NCBI GenBank assembly: GCA_937893945.1 | Contig: CALCTA010000015.1 | Span: 1 to 12,997, forward strand | Length of the DNA stretch: 12,997 bases | Direction: 5' to 3' | From: an uncultured Clostridia bacterium | Lineage (GTDB): Bacteria; Bacillota; Clostridia; Oscillospirales; CAG-272 | Shown: one piece after another, positions 1-6,120 of the stretch | How positions within the stretch are numbered: the stretch's first letter is position 1 | Layout of the letters: the number at the start of each line of letters is the position of its first letter | Notes under the pieces: generated by a model | Told to the model about the DNA's origin: nothing | The model's database searches: none | The model's input: only the letters and a program-made list of their open reading frames with translations | Program-made: the position numbers and the translations under genes

Positions 1-55
1 GAACCAACAACCTGCTGATTACAAATCAGCTGCTCTGCCATTGAGCCACACCAGC
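1..55 (-). tRNA. tRNA-Thr (anticodon UGU), 3' part cut by window edge
   Basis: Read on the minus strand, this folds as a tRNA. The acceptor 5' strand is GCTGGTG, then T8 and G9, a GCTC/GAGC D-stem with loop AATGGCA, an anticodon stem GCTGA/TCAGC with loop TTTGTAA, a five-base variable loop, and the beginning of the T-arm (GTTGG TTC). Loop positions 34-36 are TGT, which reads ACA, so the amino acid is threonine. The rest of the T-arm and the 3' acceptor strand lie left of base 1. A consensus promoter sits immediately upstream (67-95), so the gene can be transcribed independently of the operon behind it. Confidence 0.93.
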
Positions 56-66
56 GGAACGAGAAT

Positions 67-95
67 ATTATACCACAAGGGCTCTGTTTTGTCAA
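67..95 (-). promoter_or_regulatory. Consensus sigma70-type promoter of the tRNA-Thr gene
   Basis: On the minus strand the -35 box is TTGACA (90-95) and the -10 box is TATAAT (67-72), separated by exactly 17 bases. The bases TGG precede the -10 box, giving an extended -10 (TGn). The predicted start is about base 60, five bases before the tRNA 5' end, which is what a stable-RNA promoter should look like. Confidence 0.92.
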
Positions 96-116
96 GCGTT
101 TTTTTAAAGTTTTTTT

Positions 117-139
117 AAAAAAATTTCACTTTTTTGAAA
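117..139 (-). terminator. Weak candidate terminator after the minus-strand operon
   Basis: Downstream of the isomerase-like gene on the minus strand there is a 5-bp stem TTTCA/TGAAA with a six-base loop, followed by seven T residues. The stem is short and A/T-rich, so termination may be partial. No better hairpin is visible between the gene's stop codon and the tRNA promoter. Confidence 0.3.
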
Positions 140-173
140 GCTTGAAAATGGCATAATATTCTCAACAAAAATA

Positions 174-959
174 TCAGTTTTTCATGAATTTATCAAGGTA
201 TTTACGGCTCACCTCTATTGACTTGAAGGGGTCGCCGTCTATCCACGAGCCGTCTTGCTCAACGACGTAGTGCTTTACGCCGATCGCCGCCGCAGTGTCG
301 ATAATTCCTTGCCAGCAAAGATTTCCCGTACCGATCTCACAATATCTGTGCTCGGTATCCCAAGCGTTATCATTCTTATATACGACCTTGAGATCCTTGA
401 GGTGAAGAATATCTATTCTTCCCGCAAGCTTTTCCATCCACTCGCGCACGTCGCCGCCTGCCTTTGCCACCCAACAGGTATCAAGCACGAAGGAAACGTT
501 CTTCTTGTCAAAGTTATCGTACATATAGCTCATTCTGCTCACACCCGGCTTGAATTCCACGAACTCAAAGGCGTGGTTGTGGTAGGTAAGCTTATATCCG
601 TGCTTTGCGTATATCTCGGCTGCCTTATTGAAGTTCTCTACAAAGAGGTAGAATTTCTCTACGTCTGTTCTCGCGTCGTAAGGCATAGCTCCTATACCTA
701 CGTTGGTAGTTCCAAGCGCCTCGTGGAGCTTTATCGTCGCATCTACGTTATTGACTATCTCGTCGTAGCTGTAGTGAGTGCCTATGATAGCGATGCCGTG
801 CTTCTTAGCGATATTGGCGTATTCCACAGACTCTCTGCCTGCCGTCTGTGCCTCGGTATAGCCTATCTCTGCCATACGCTCAAACGTCTTATCAAGCGCC
901 GCCTCGTCTGTGATATGGTCTCTGACGGTGAACATCTGAAGTCCAAGCTTTGAAAACAT
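174..959 (-). CDS. Sugar phosphate isomerase/epimerase (xylose-isomerase-like TIM barrel)
   Basis: A 261-residue cytosolic protein of the AP-endonuclease-2 / xylose-isomerase-like TIM-barrel superfamily, whose members isomerise or epimerise sugars and related polyols using a divalent metal. Visible signatures are the N-terminal LGLQMFTVRD strand, YHNHAFEF (126-133, His and Glu), LDTCW (159-163, metal-ligand Asp160), LHLKD (185-189, His186), GTGN (210-213) and VVEQD (232-236, Glu234). Together these make up the family's usual E-D-H-E metal set, and the length is typical. It is the last gene of the operon, only 10 bases after the transketolase C-subunit. Its binding site AAGGAG overlaps that gene's stop codon, so translation is probably coupled. 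The position next to transketolase suggests a sugar or sugar-phosphate substrate, but the specific substrate cannot be read from sequence. There is no signal peptide. Confidence 0.88.
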   Translation of the reverse strand: MFSKLGLQMFTVRDHITDEAALDKTFERMAEIGYTEAQTAGRESVEYANIAKKHGIAIIGTHYSYDEIVNNVDATIKLHEALGTTNVGIGAMPYDARTDVEKFYLFVENFNKAAEIYAKHGYKLTYHNHAFEFVEFKPGVSRMSYMYDNFDKKNVSFVLDTCWVAKAGGDVREWMEKLAGRIDILHLKDLKVVYKNDNAWDTEHRYCEIGTGNLCWQGIIDTAAAIGVKHYVVEQDGSWIDGDPFKSIEVSRKYLDKFMKN

Positions 960-969
960 GATCTTCTCC

Positions 970-1911
970 TTACTTCTTCAGAGCAACAGCCGCTTCTGCC
1001 TTTGCGGCGATGTTCTCGGGTGTGAGACCGTACATCTCGAGCAGGGGAGGAACCTTGCCCGAATGACCGTAGCAGTCGTTTGTACCGACTCTCAGCACGG
1101 AAACGGGATTGCCCTCGCATACTGCCTCTGCCACTGCGCTTCCGAGACCGCCGATAATGTTATGCTCCTCAGCGGTAACTATCGCGCCGGTCTCTGCCGC
1201 AGCCTTGAGGATTATCTCCTTGTCAAGCGGCTTGATGGTGTGGATATTGATTACTCTTGCGCTGATGCCCTTAGCGGCGAGAAGCTCGGATGCCTTGATA
1301 GCCATATCTACCATAACGCCTGTCGCTACGATGGTAACGTCGCTTCCGTCCTTCAGGCAGATGCCCTTGCCAAGCTCAAAGGTGTAGTTATCCGCATCGT
1401 TGAATACCGGAACTGCAAGCCTACCAAATCGGAGATACATAGGACCGTTATATTCAAGAGCTGCCTTTACTGCCGCTCTTGCTTCGACTGCGTCGGCGGG
1501 GTTTACTATTACCATGCCGGGAATACTTCTCATAAGAGCGATATCCTCAAGACACTGGTGGGTCGCGCCGTCCTCACCTACGGTAATTCCCGCGTGAGTA
1601 GCGCCTATTTTTACGTTGAGGTGGGGGTAGCCGATAGAGTTACGTATCTGCTCGAATGCTCTGCCTGCGGCGAACATAGCGAATGAGGATGCGAATACGG
1701 GTTTTCCCGCAGCCGCAAGACCTGCGGCTACGCACATCATATTACCCTCTGCTATTCCGCAATCGAAAAAGCGCTCAGGGAATTTCTTTTTGAATATAGC
1801 TGTTTTGGTGGCTGCCGCAAGGTCAGCATCAAGCACTACGAAATCGTAATCCGAGCCAAACTCTGCAAGCGCGTTGCCGTAAGCTTCTCTGGTTGCTATC
1901 TTTTCTGCCAT
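970..1911 (-). CDS. Transketolase, C-terminal subunit (split enzyme)
   Basis: A 313-residue protein corresponding to the pyrimidine-binding and C-terminal domains of transketolase. With the N-terminal subunit encoded just upstream it would transfer two-carbon ketol units in the non-oxidative pentose phosphate pathway, in the cytosol with thiamine diphosphate. Residues 50-58 (DCGIAEGNM) contain Glu55, the expected glutamate that activates the cofactor's aminopyrimidine ring. GEDGATHQ (112-119) and the later AEEHNIIGGLGSAV (247-260) are also characteristic. Length fits the separate C-subunit found in many Firmicutes and archaea. It starts 12 bases after the N-subunit stop, with TAAGGAGG formed by that stop codon and the binding site. 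A ketol-donor specificity other than the pentose phosphate one remains possible because split transketolases also serve in dedicated sugar pathways. Confidence 0.95.
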   Translation of the reverse strand: MAEKIATREAYGNALAEFGSDYDFVVLDADLAAATKTAIFKKKFPERFFDCGIAEGNMMCVAAGLAAAGKPVFASSFAMFAAGRAFEQIRNSIGYPHLNVKIGATHAGITVGEDGATHQCLEDIALMRSIPGMVIVNPADAVEARAAVKAALEYNGPMYLRFGRLAVPVFNDADNYTFELGKGICLKDGSDVTIVATGVMVDMAIKASELLAAKGISARVINIHTIKPLDKEIILKAAAETGAIVTAEEHNIIGGLGSAVAEAVCEGNPVSVLRVGTNDCYGHSGKVPPLLEMYGLTPENIAAKAEAAVALKK

Positions 1912-1923
1912 CTTTCTGCCTCC

Positions 1924-2751
1924 TTACATAGCTGCCTTTATCTCGGCAACTGCCTTTTCGTACTGCTCGTCATTCGGAGCGCTTCCGTGCCAGCCTACCT
2001 GGTCTTCCATAAAGGATACGCCCTTGCCCTTGACGGTCTTTGCGATAATGGCGGTGGGCTTGCCCTTGACTGTCTTAGCCTCGGCAAATGCCGCCGCTAT
2101 CTGCTCAAAGTCGTGTCCGTCTATAGAAATAACGTGGAAGCCAAACGCCTCAAGCTTATTATCGTGAGGTGTGGGGTTCATTACTTCCTCAACAGTTCCG
2201 TCTATCTGAAGACCGTTCCAGTCAACGATAAGGCAGAGGTTGTCAAGCTTATAGTGAGATGCAAACATAGCTGCCTCCCAGATCTGTCCTTCTTCACTCT
2301 CACCGTCTCCGACGATAGTATAGGTTCTGTATGCCTTGCCGTCTATCTTTGCCGCAAGAGCCATGCCGCAAGCGGTAGAGAATCCAAGACCGAGCGAGCC
2401 TGTGGACATATCAATGCCCGGAGTACCCTTCATATCGGGGTGTCCCTGCAAGAAGGAATCAACGTGTCTGAGCTTTGAAAGCTCGCTCTCAGGGAAAAAG
2501 CCCTTGAGCGCGAGAGTTGCGTAAAGCGCGGGAGCGGTGTGTCCTTTGGAGAGCACGAATCTGTCTCTGTCTGCCCAATTCGGCTCGTCTGCTCTTACGT
2601 TCATCTCCTCAAAATAGAGATAAGCTAAAATGTCGGAGATAGAAAGAGAGCCGCCGGGATGTCCCGAAGCCGCCGCGTGAACGCCCTCAAGCACGCCGAG
2701 GCGTATCTTAGAGGCGATCTGTTTTAATTCGTTAAGCTTTGTCTGTTCCAT
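1924..2751 (-). CDS. Transketolase, N-terminal subunit (split enzyme)
   Basis: A roughly 275-residue subunit carrying the thiamine-diphosphate pyrophosphate-binding domain. It has SGHPGGSLS near the N-terminus, LSKGHTAPALYA, the STGSLGLG segment, and the cofactor/metal motif that begins GDGESEEGQ and ends in DWNGLQ about 30 residues later. GWHGSAPN near the C-terminus is also typical. It pairs with the C-subunit gene that follows after 12 bases. Start choice: an ATG also exists at 2757, but the GAAAGG binding site (2761-2766) is only 3 bases from it and 9 bases from the in-frame ATG at 2751, so I prefer the MEQTK start. It lies 49 bases after trpS (43 from the alternative start), with no terminator seen between them. 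Confidence 0.95.
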   Translation of the reverse strand: MEQTKLNELKQIASKIRLGVLEGVHAAASGHPGGSLSISDILAYLYFEEMNVRADEPNWADRDRFVLSKGHTAPALYATLALKGFFPESELSKLRHVDSFLQGHPDMKGTPGIDMSTGSLGLGFSTACGMALAAKIDGKAYRTYTIVGDGESEEGQIWEAAMFASHYKLDNLCLIVDWNGLQIDGTVEEVMNPTPHDNKLEAFGFHVISIDGHDFEQIAAAFAEAKTVKGKPTAIIAKTVKGKGVSFMEDQVGWHGSAPNDEQYEKAVAEIKAAM

Positions 2752-2760
2752 AAACATCGA

Positions 2761-2766
2761 CCTTTC
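2761..2766 (-). promoter_or_regulatory. Ribosome binding site that decides the transketolase N-subunit start
   Basis: GAAAGG on the minus strand lies 3 bases before the ATG at 2757 and 9 bases before the ATG at 2751. The second spacing is the usual one, so initiation at the second Met is more likely. Confidence 0.5.
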
Positions 2767-2800
2767 AAAGAAATTTATTTAGGTAATCGTTATCAGTGTG

Positions 2801-3799
2801 TCAGATCTGAACGAAGCCGAGCTTCTTCTTGACCTTTCCGAGAGTTCTGCGAGCGTAGTAGGATGCTTCCTCCGCGCCCTTCTTCATCTGTGCCTCAAGG
2901 AATGCCTTGTCAGCCATATATTCCTTGAATCTCTGCTGAACGGGAGCGAGAGCGTCTGCGCATGCTTCACCGACTGCAAGCTTGAAGTCTCCATATCCGT
3001 GTCCCTCAAACTCGCGCTCTATCTCCTCGAGTGTTTTGCCCGTAAAGCAGGAGTAGATGGTCATGAGGTTGTTGATACCGTCCTTGCCCTCGGCAAAGCG
3101 AACAGAGGTTTCGGAATCGGTAACGGCTCTCTTGAATTTGCGAATGATAGTATCCTTGTCGTCAAGAATATAAACAACGGCATTGGTGTTTTCATCTGAC
3201 TTCGACATCTTCTTCTGAGGCTCTGCGAGCGACATTATCTTCATACCCGACTTTGAGATGATAGGCTCGGGAATGGTAAAGGTGTCGGGATATATCTGAT
3301 TGAAGCGCTCGGCAACGTCGCGGCAAAGCTCAACGTGCTGCTTCTGGTCAATTCCTACGGGAACGACGTCGGTCTGATAAAGCAGAATGTCGGACGCCAT
3401 CAGGGCAGGGTAGGTAAAGAGTCCTGCGTTTACGTTGTTTGCGTGCTTTGCGCTCTTGTCCTTAAACTGTGTCATTCTCGAAAGCTCTCCGAACATAGTA
3501 AAGCAGTTGAGGATCCAAGCAAGCTCTGTATGCTCGTGAACGTGAGACTGAACGTAAAGTGTATTCTTTTCGGGGTCAAGTCCGCAAGCCATATAAAGCG
3601 CAAGAGTTTCGTAAGTTCTGCGGCGAAGCTCTGCGGGAACCTGACGGACGGTGATAGCGTGTTGATCTACCACGCAGTAGAAGCACTTGTATTGCTCGGA
3701 GTAGGTAGAAAAATTCTTTATAGCCCCGAGGTAATTTCCTATTGTGAGATTTCCGCTCGGCTGAACGCCTGAGTAGGATATCTTTTTGTCCTGAAACAT
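2801..3799 (-). CDS. trpS: Tryptophanyl-tRNA synthetase
   Basis: Class I aminoacyl-tRNA synthetase that charges tRNA-Trp in the cytosol. The 332 residues match the usual bacterial length. The ATP-binding HIGH-type motif appears as TIGN inside PSGNLTIGNYLGA (14-26), the second signature KMSKS is at 197-201, and the tryptophan/ATP pocket region YQTDVVPVGIDQKQH (141-155) is intact. A GGAGG binding site lies 8 bases before the ATG. It is the second gene of the minus-strand operon, 33 bases after the aminotransferase. No tRNA-like T-box leader is visible, so it is presumably expressed from the operon promoter. Confidence 0.98.
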   Translation of the reverse strand: MFQDKKISYSGVQPSGNLTIGNYLGAIKNFSTYSEQYKCFYCVVDQHAITVRQVPAELRRRTYETLALYMACGLDPEKNTLYVQSHVHEHTELAWILNCFTMFGELSRMTQFKDKSAKHANNVNAGLFTYPALMASDILLYQTDVVPVGIDQKQHVELCRDVAERFNQIYPDTFTIPEPIISKSGMKIMSLAEPQKKMSKSDENTNAVVYILDDKDTIIRKFKRAVTDSETSVRFAEGKDGINNLMTIYSCFTGKTLEEIEREFEGHGYGDFKLAVGEACADALAPVQQRFKEYMADKAFLEAQMKKGAEEASYYARRTLGKVKKKLGFVQI

Positions 3800-3832
3800 A
3801 TATCTGTCCTCCGTGAAGTTTATATATCTGTC

Positions 3833-5026
3833 TTAAAGAGCGGCAAAGACCTCGCCAAGTCTCTTTACGCCTTCGACGATCTGCTCGTCGGACGGGGTGG
3901 AGTAATTAAGACGGAAGGAAGGAGAGGGCGCTTCGGTATCGCAGTTGAATGCGCTTCCCGGCACTACGGCTACCTTCTTCTCGATAGCGAGCTTGACTAT
4001 ATTCGATGCGTCGTTTGTGTTCTTTACAGTTCCCCAGATGAACAGACCGCCCTCGGGACGTGTGAATTCAACCTTATCCTTGGGGATATATTTGTCGATG
4101 CAATCAAGCATAAGATTGCACTTGCGGCGGTAGAGGTCGTTGATCTTGGAGATGTGAGCGTCAAGATCGTAGGTGGTCATATATTTGTGGCAGAGCATCT
4201 GGAAGAAGATGTTGGTGTGAACGTCCTCAACCTGCTTTGCGACTACCATCTTGGAGCATATCTCTGAGGGAGCTACTACGAATCCTACGCGCATACCTGC
4301 AGAGAGGATCTTCGAGAAGGAAGAGCAGTAGATAACTATTCCGTCTGTGTCAAGGCTCTTGAGGGTGGGCAGATCGTCGCCCGCAAAGCGAAGCTCGCCG
4401 TAGGGGTTGTCCTCGAGAATGACAACGCCGTATTTCTTAGCCAGCGCAAGAACGCCGAGGCGCTTCTCAAGGCTCATCGTGATTCCCGTAGGATTCTGGA
4501 ATGTGGGAATGAGGTAAAGAAGCTTTGCGTTAGGGGTGTTCTTGAGCGTTTCCTCAAGTGCGGAAAGCGAGATACCGTCAGATTCCATATCAACACCGAT
4601 CGTCTTTGCTCCGTTGGAGCGGAATGCGTTGAGCGCGCCGATAAAGCTCGGGTTCTCGCAGATAACGGCATCGCCCTCGTTGCAGAAGGCCTTGCAGGAA
4701 AGCTCGATGCCCTGCTGACCGCCCGTTACTACGAGAGTAGTGTCTCTGTCGGTAACCATATTTTCACCAAAACGGGACTTCTGACGCGCCGCGATGGCTT
4801 CTCTGAGGGGAGCGTATCCCTCGGTGATGCTGTACTGAAGTGCCGTTGTGGATTCATTTGCGAATATTTCAGCTGAAAGCGCCTTAAGCTCTTCTACGGG
4901 GAAGGACTCGGGGGAGGGATTACCTGCGGCAAATGAGATTATCGTAGGGTCTGTAAGGCTTTTGAATATCTCACGGATAGCCGAGGGCTTAAGAGCGGCA
5001 AGCTTATTTGAAAAATTGTATTCCAT
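3833..5026 (-). CDS. PLP-dependent aminotransferase, class I/II (2-aminoadipate/aromatic type)
   Basis: A 397-residue fold-type I aminotransferase of the subgroup that includes LysN-like 2-aminoadipate transaminases and the catalytic half of MocR regulators. It has no N-terminal winged-helix domain, so it is an enzyme rather than a MocR factor. Visible features are SFAAGNPSPESFP (31-43), TGGQQGIEL (101-109, cofactor phosphate site), FQNPTG (176-181), LEDNPYGELRF (204-214, Asp206 to the pyridine nitrogen), the Schiff-base lysine in SSFSK (Lys239), and SFRLNYS near the end with Arg372 for the substrate carboxylate. The amino-acid substrate is not determinable; broad aromatic/branched-chain/2-aminoadipate activity is common in this group. 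It is the first gene of the operon, with an AGGAG site 8 bases before the ATG and its own promoter in the divergent region upstream. Confidence 0.93.
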   Translation of the reverse strand: MEYNFSNKLAALKPSAIREIFKSLTDPTIISFAAGNPSPESFPVEELKALSAEIFANESTTALQYSITEGYAPLREAIAARQKSRFGENMVTDRDTTLVVTGGQQGIELSCKAFCNEGDAVICENPSFIGALNAFRSNGAKTIGVDMESDGISLSALEETLKNTPNAKLLYLIPTFQNPTGITMSLEKRLGVLALAKKYGVVILEDNPYGELRFAGDDLPTLKSLDTDGIVIYCSSFSKILSAGMRVGFVVAPSEICSKMVVAKQVEDVHTNIFFQMLCHKYMTTYDLDAHISKINDLYRRKCNLMLDCIDKYIPKDKVEFTRPEGGLFIWGTVKNTNDASNIVKLAIEKKVAVVPGSAFNCDTEAPSPSFRLNYSTPSDEQIVEGVKRLGEVFAAL

Positions 5027-5067
5027 AATTGTTTCTCCTGTGAACTGTGAAAAAATATTCCCTTATA

Positions 5068-5096
5068 ATAATATCACAGTTTCTCTGAAAAGTCAA
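5068..5096 (-). promoter_or_regulatory. Promoter of the aminotransferase-trpS-transketolase operon
   Basis: On the minus strand there is a -35 TTGACT (5091-5096), a 17-base spacer and a -10 TATTAT (5068-5073), preceded by TGA as an extended -10. The predicted start is near 5061, leaving a leader of about 35 bases. The -35 box is the left half of an 18-bp palindrome (5088-5105) shared with the divergent promoter. Confidence 0.75.
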
Positions 5097-5105
5097 TTGA
5101 CTTTT
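5088..5105. promoter_or_regulatory. 18-bp perfect palindrome between divergent promoters, candidate operator
   Basis: AAAAGTCAATTGACTTTT is a perfect palindrome with no spacer. Its centre lies exactly between the two abutting -35 boxes (5091-5096 minus, 5097-5102 plus). A dimeric regulator bound here would cover both -35 elements. Part of the symmetry is inherent to back-to-back TTGACT boxes, but the flanking AAA/TTT arms extend it by three bases on each side. Confidence 0.6.
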
Positions 5106-5125
5106 GATTGAAAATATGGTATATT
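5097..5125 (+). promoter_or_regulatory. Promoter of the ThyX-like gene
   Basis: There is a -35 TTGACT (5097-5102), a 17-base spacer and a -10 TATATT (5120-5125), with TGG just before the -10 as an extended -10. The predicted start is near 5132, giving a leader of about 50 bases before the ATG at 5182. Confidence 0.72.
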
Positions 5126-5168
5126 ATTTATATAAATATATTCATATTGACAAATTCAGCGCAAAAAC

Positions 5169-5173
5169 GGAGG
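5169..5173 (+). promoter_or_regulatory. Ribosome binding site that decides the ThyX-like start
   Basis: GGAGG lies 8 bases before the ATG at 5182, the usual spacing, but only 2 bases before the in-frame ATG at 5176. The longest reading frame opens at 5104, inside the -35/-10 spacer, so it cannot be the real start. 5182 is the best choice. Confidence 0.85.
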
Positions 5174-5181
5174 ATATGCAA

Positions 5182-5811
5182 ATGATTAAGATAGAAAGAA
5201 CCTCGGTGATGAATCTTGAAAACGCAATAAGAGGCGCGAGAAACCCTCTCAACAGCTGGGACAGAATGGATAGCGCCTATGATGATGACGGAAATTATAT
5301 CCTCGGTGAGAACGATCTCGGACTTGCCAAGCGTCTTGCCTCGGCGGGAAGTGATCACCGCAAGTTCCTAAGGCAGATATTCGTATCGGTAGATATCACC
5401 GCTCCGCTTTATTGGTGGAAGGAATTTGACACCTACAAGGTGGGAACTGTTGCAAACTCCTGTAGCACTATGCATAAGATACACGCTAAAGCCTTTGAAA
5501 GAGACGACTTCTCCTGCGACAGACTTGACGAGGGCGGACTTGCGGCGCTTGATTCGCTTGTCTCCTATCTTGAGGCAGAAAGAGTTAAGTTCTGTGAGGA
5601 TAAGAGCAATAAGCAGGCATGGCACAATATGATACAGCTTCTTCCGTCGAGCTACAATCAGATGAGGACGGTAACTCTCAACTACGAGAACCTTATCAAT
5701 ATCTATTATGCAAGAAGAACTCACAAGCTCGCAGAATGGCACACGCTCTGCGATTGGATATCCGAGCTTCCGTACGCGAAGGATATCATAATGATAAAGG
5801 ACAATACCTGA
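5182..5811 (+). CDS. Divergent ThyX-like (flavin-dependent thymidylate synthase fold) protein, function unknown
   Basis: A 209-residue soluble protein. I recognise a remote ThyX-like layout rather than a canonical ThyX. The N-terminus has the AIRGARNPLNSWD segment, where ThyX has its AARVSY stretch. A central segment YWWKEFDTYKVG...ANSCSTMH (77-98) lines up with the ThyX signature RHRxxSxNExSxRY: N92 and S95 are kept, but the RHR triplet is replaced by KEF. The C-terminal part LLPSSYNQ...LNYENL...ARRTHKLAEW resembles the ThyX segment LP..T...NARSL..FL.LR...AQ.EI. Loss of RHR makes canonical dUMP methylation doubtful, and a nucleotide- or flavin-binding relative is possible. Similar proteins occur, to my recollection, in Firmicutes and their phages as hypotheticals. 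It is single-gene, divergent from the aminotransferase operon, with a strong terminator behind it. The homology is inferred by eye. Confidence 0.8.
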   Translation: MIKIERTSVMNLENAIRGARNPLNSWDRMDSAYDDDGNYILGENDLGLAKRLASAGSDHRKFLRQIFVSVDITAPLYWWKEFDTYKVGTVANSCSTMHKIHAKAFERDDFSCDRLDEGGLAALDSLVSYLEAERVKFCEDKSNKQAWHNMIQLLPSSYNQMRTVTLNYENLINIYYARRTHKLAEWHTLCDWISELPYAKDIIMIKDNT

Positions 5812-6041
5812 GATACATAGAAAAAGCCACGGACATTAGAGCGTCACTCTAAAGGACAGTTTTACAAAAATACGGCATATCTCGAAAGAGGTATGCCGTA
5901 TTTTGCTTTTGTGTCCACAAATGCAGTGCTTGTCAGTAAAATTGACAAGTCATAGATGAACAAAATACCCCCCATTTAGACGGGTGCTCGTAAGACAGCA
6001 ATTCTAAAAATTACTGTTTTTACGGAATCTGTCTGACAGGG
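5812..6041. other. Gene-free stretch at the left side of the putative island
   Basis: Apart from the terminator at 5868-5910, I see no gene here. There is a small hairpin TTAGAG/CTCTAA (5836-5852) and an inverted repeat CTTGTCA/TGACAAG (5929-5935 and 5943-5949). Short open frames are present but lack ribosome binding sites. Any left boundary of the mobile element should lie in this stretch, but no attachment site can be recognised. Confidence 0.5.
5868..5910 (+). terminator. Strong intrinsic terminator after the ThyX-like gene
   Basis: A 16-bp stem (5868-5883 with 5888-5903, one G-T pair) closes on a GAAA tetraloop and is followed by TGCTTTT. It ends the ThyX-like transcript about 57 bases after its stop codon and marks the end of the native-looking sequence before the island. 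Confidence 0.85.
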
Positions 6042-6070
6042 TTGAAAAAGCAACCGAAATCATGTATAAT
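6042..6070 (+). promoter_or_regulatory. Promoter of the radical SAM gene pair
   Basis: There is a -35 TTGAAA (6042-6047), a 17-base spacer and a -10 TATAAT (6065-6070). The predicted start is near 6077, which falls inside a perfect 12-bp palindrome (6074-6085). The leader is about 45 bases. Confidence 0.82.
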
Positions 6071-6073
6071 AAT

Positions 6074-6085
6074 GTGTGTACACAC
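6074..6085. promoter_or_regulatory. 12-bp palindrome over the predicted start point, candidate operator
   Basis: GTGTGTACACAC is a perfect palindrome beginning three bases after the -10 box, so it spans the predicted transcription start. This is a classic position for a repressor site. No regulator gene is encoded nearby, so the binding protein would have to act from elsewhere. Confidence 0.45.
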
Positions 6086-6120
6086 TTCGGTGTTCCGCAT
6101 TAACGCTATGGAGATAAATT

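Noticed and set aside
255..1686. Plus-strand open frames of 232 and 242 codons opposite the isomerase and transketolase genes
   Set aside because: They are antisense shadows of well-supported genes. The translations are Cys/Val/Leu-rich without family resemblance, and no ribosome binding site precedes them.
5862..5975. 37-codon minus-strand frame between the ThyX-like gene and the island
   Set aside because: It runs through the terminator hairpin and has no ribosome binding site.
6062..6103. Short peptide frame (13 residues) just upstream of the first radical SAM gene, considered as a RiPP precursor
   Set aside because: Its ATG overlaps the region just upstream of the -10 box, so it would lie outside the transcript. 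There is no ribosome binding site and no leader/core pattern.
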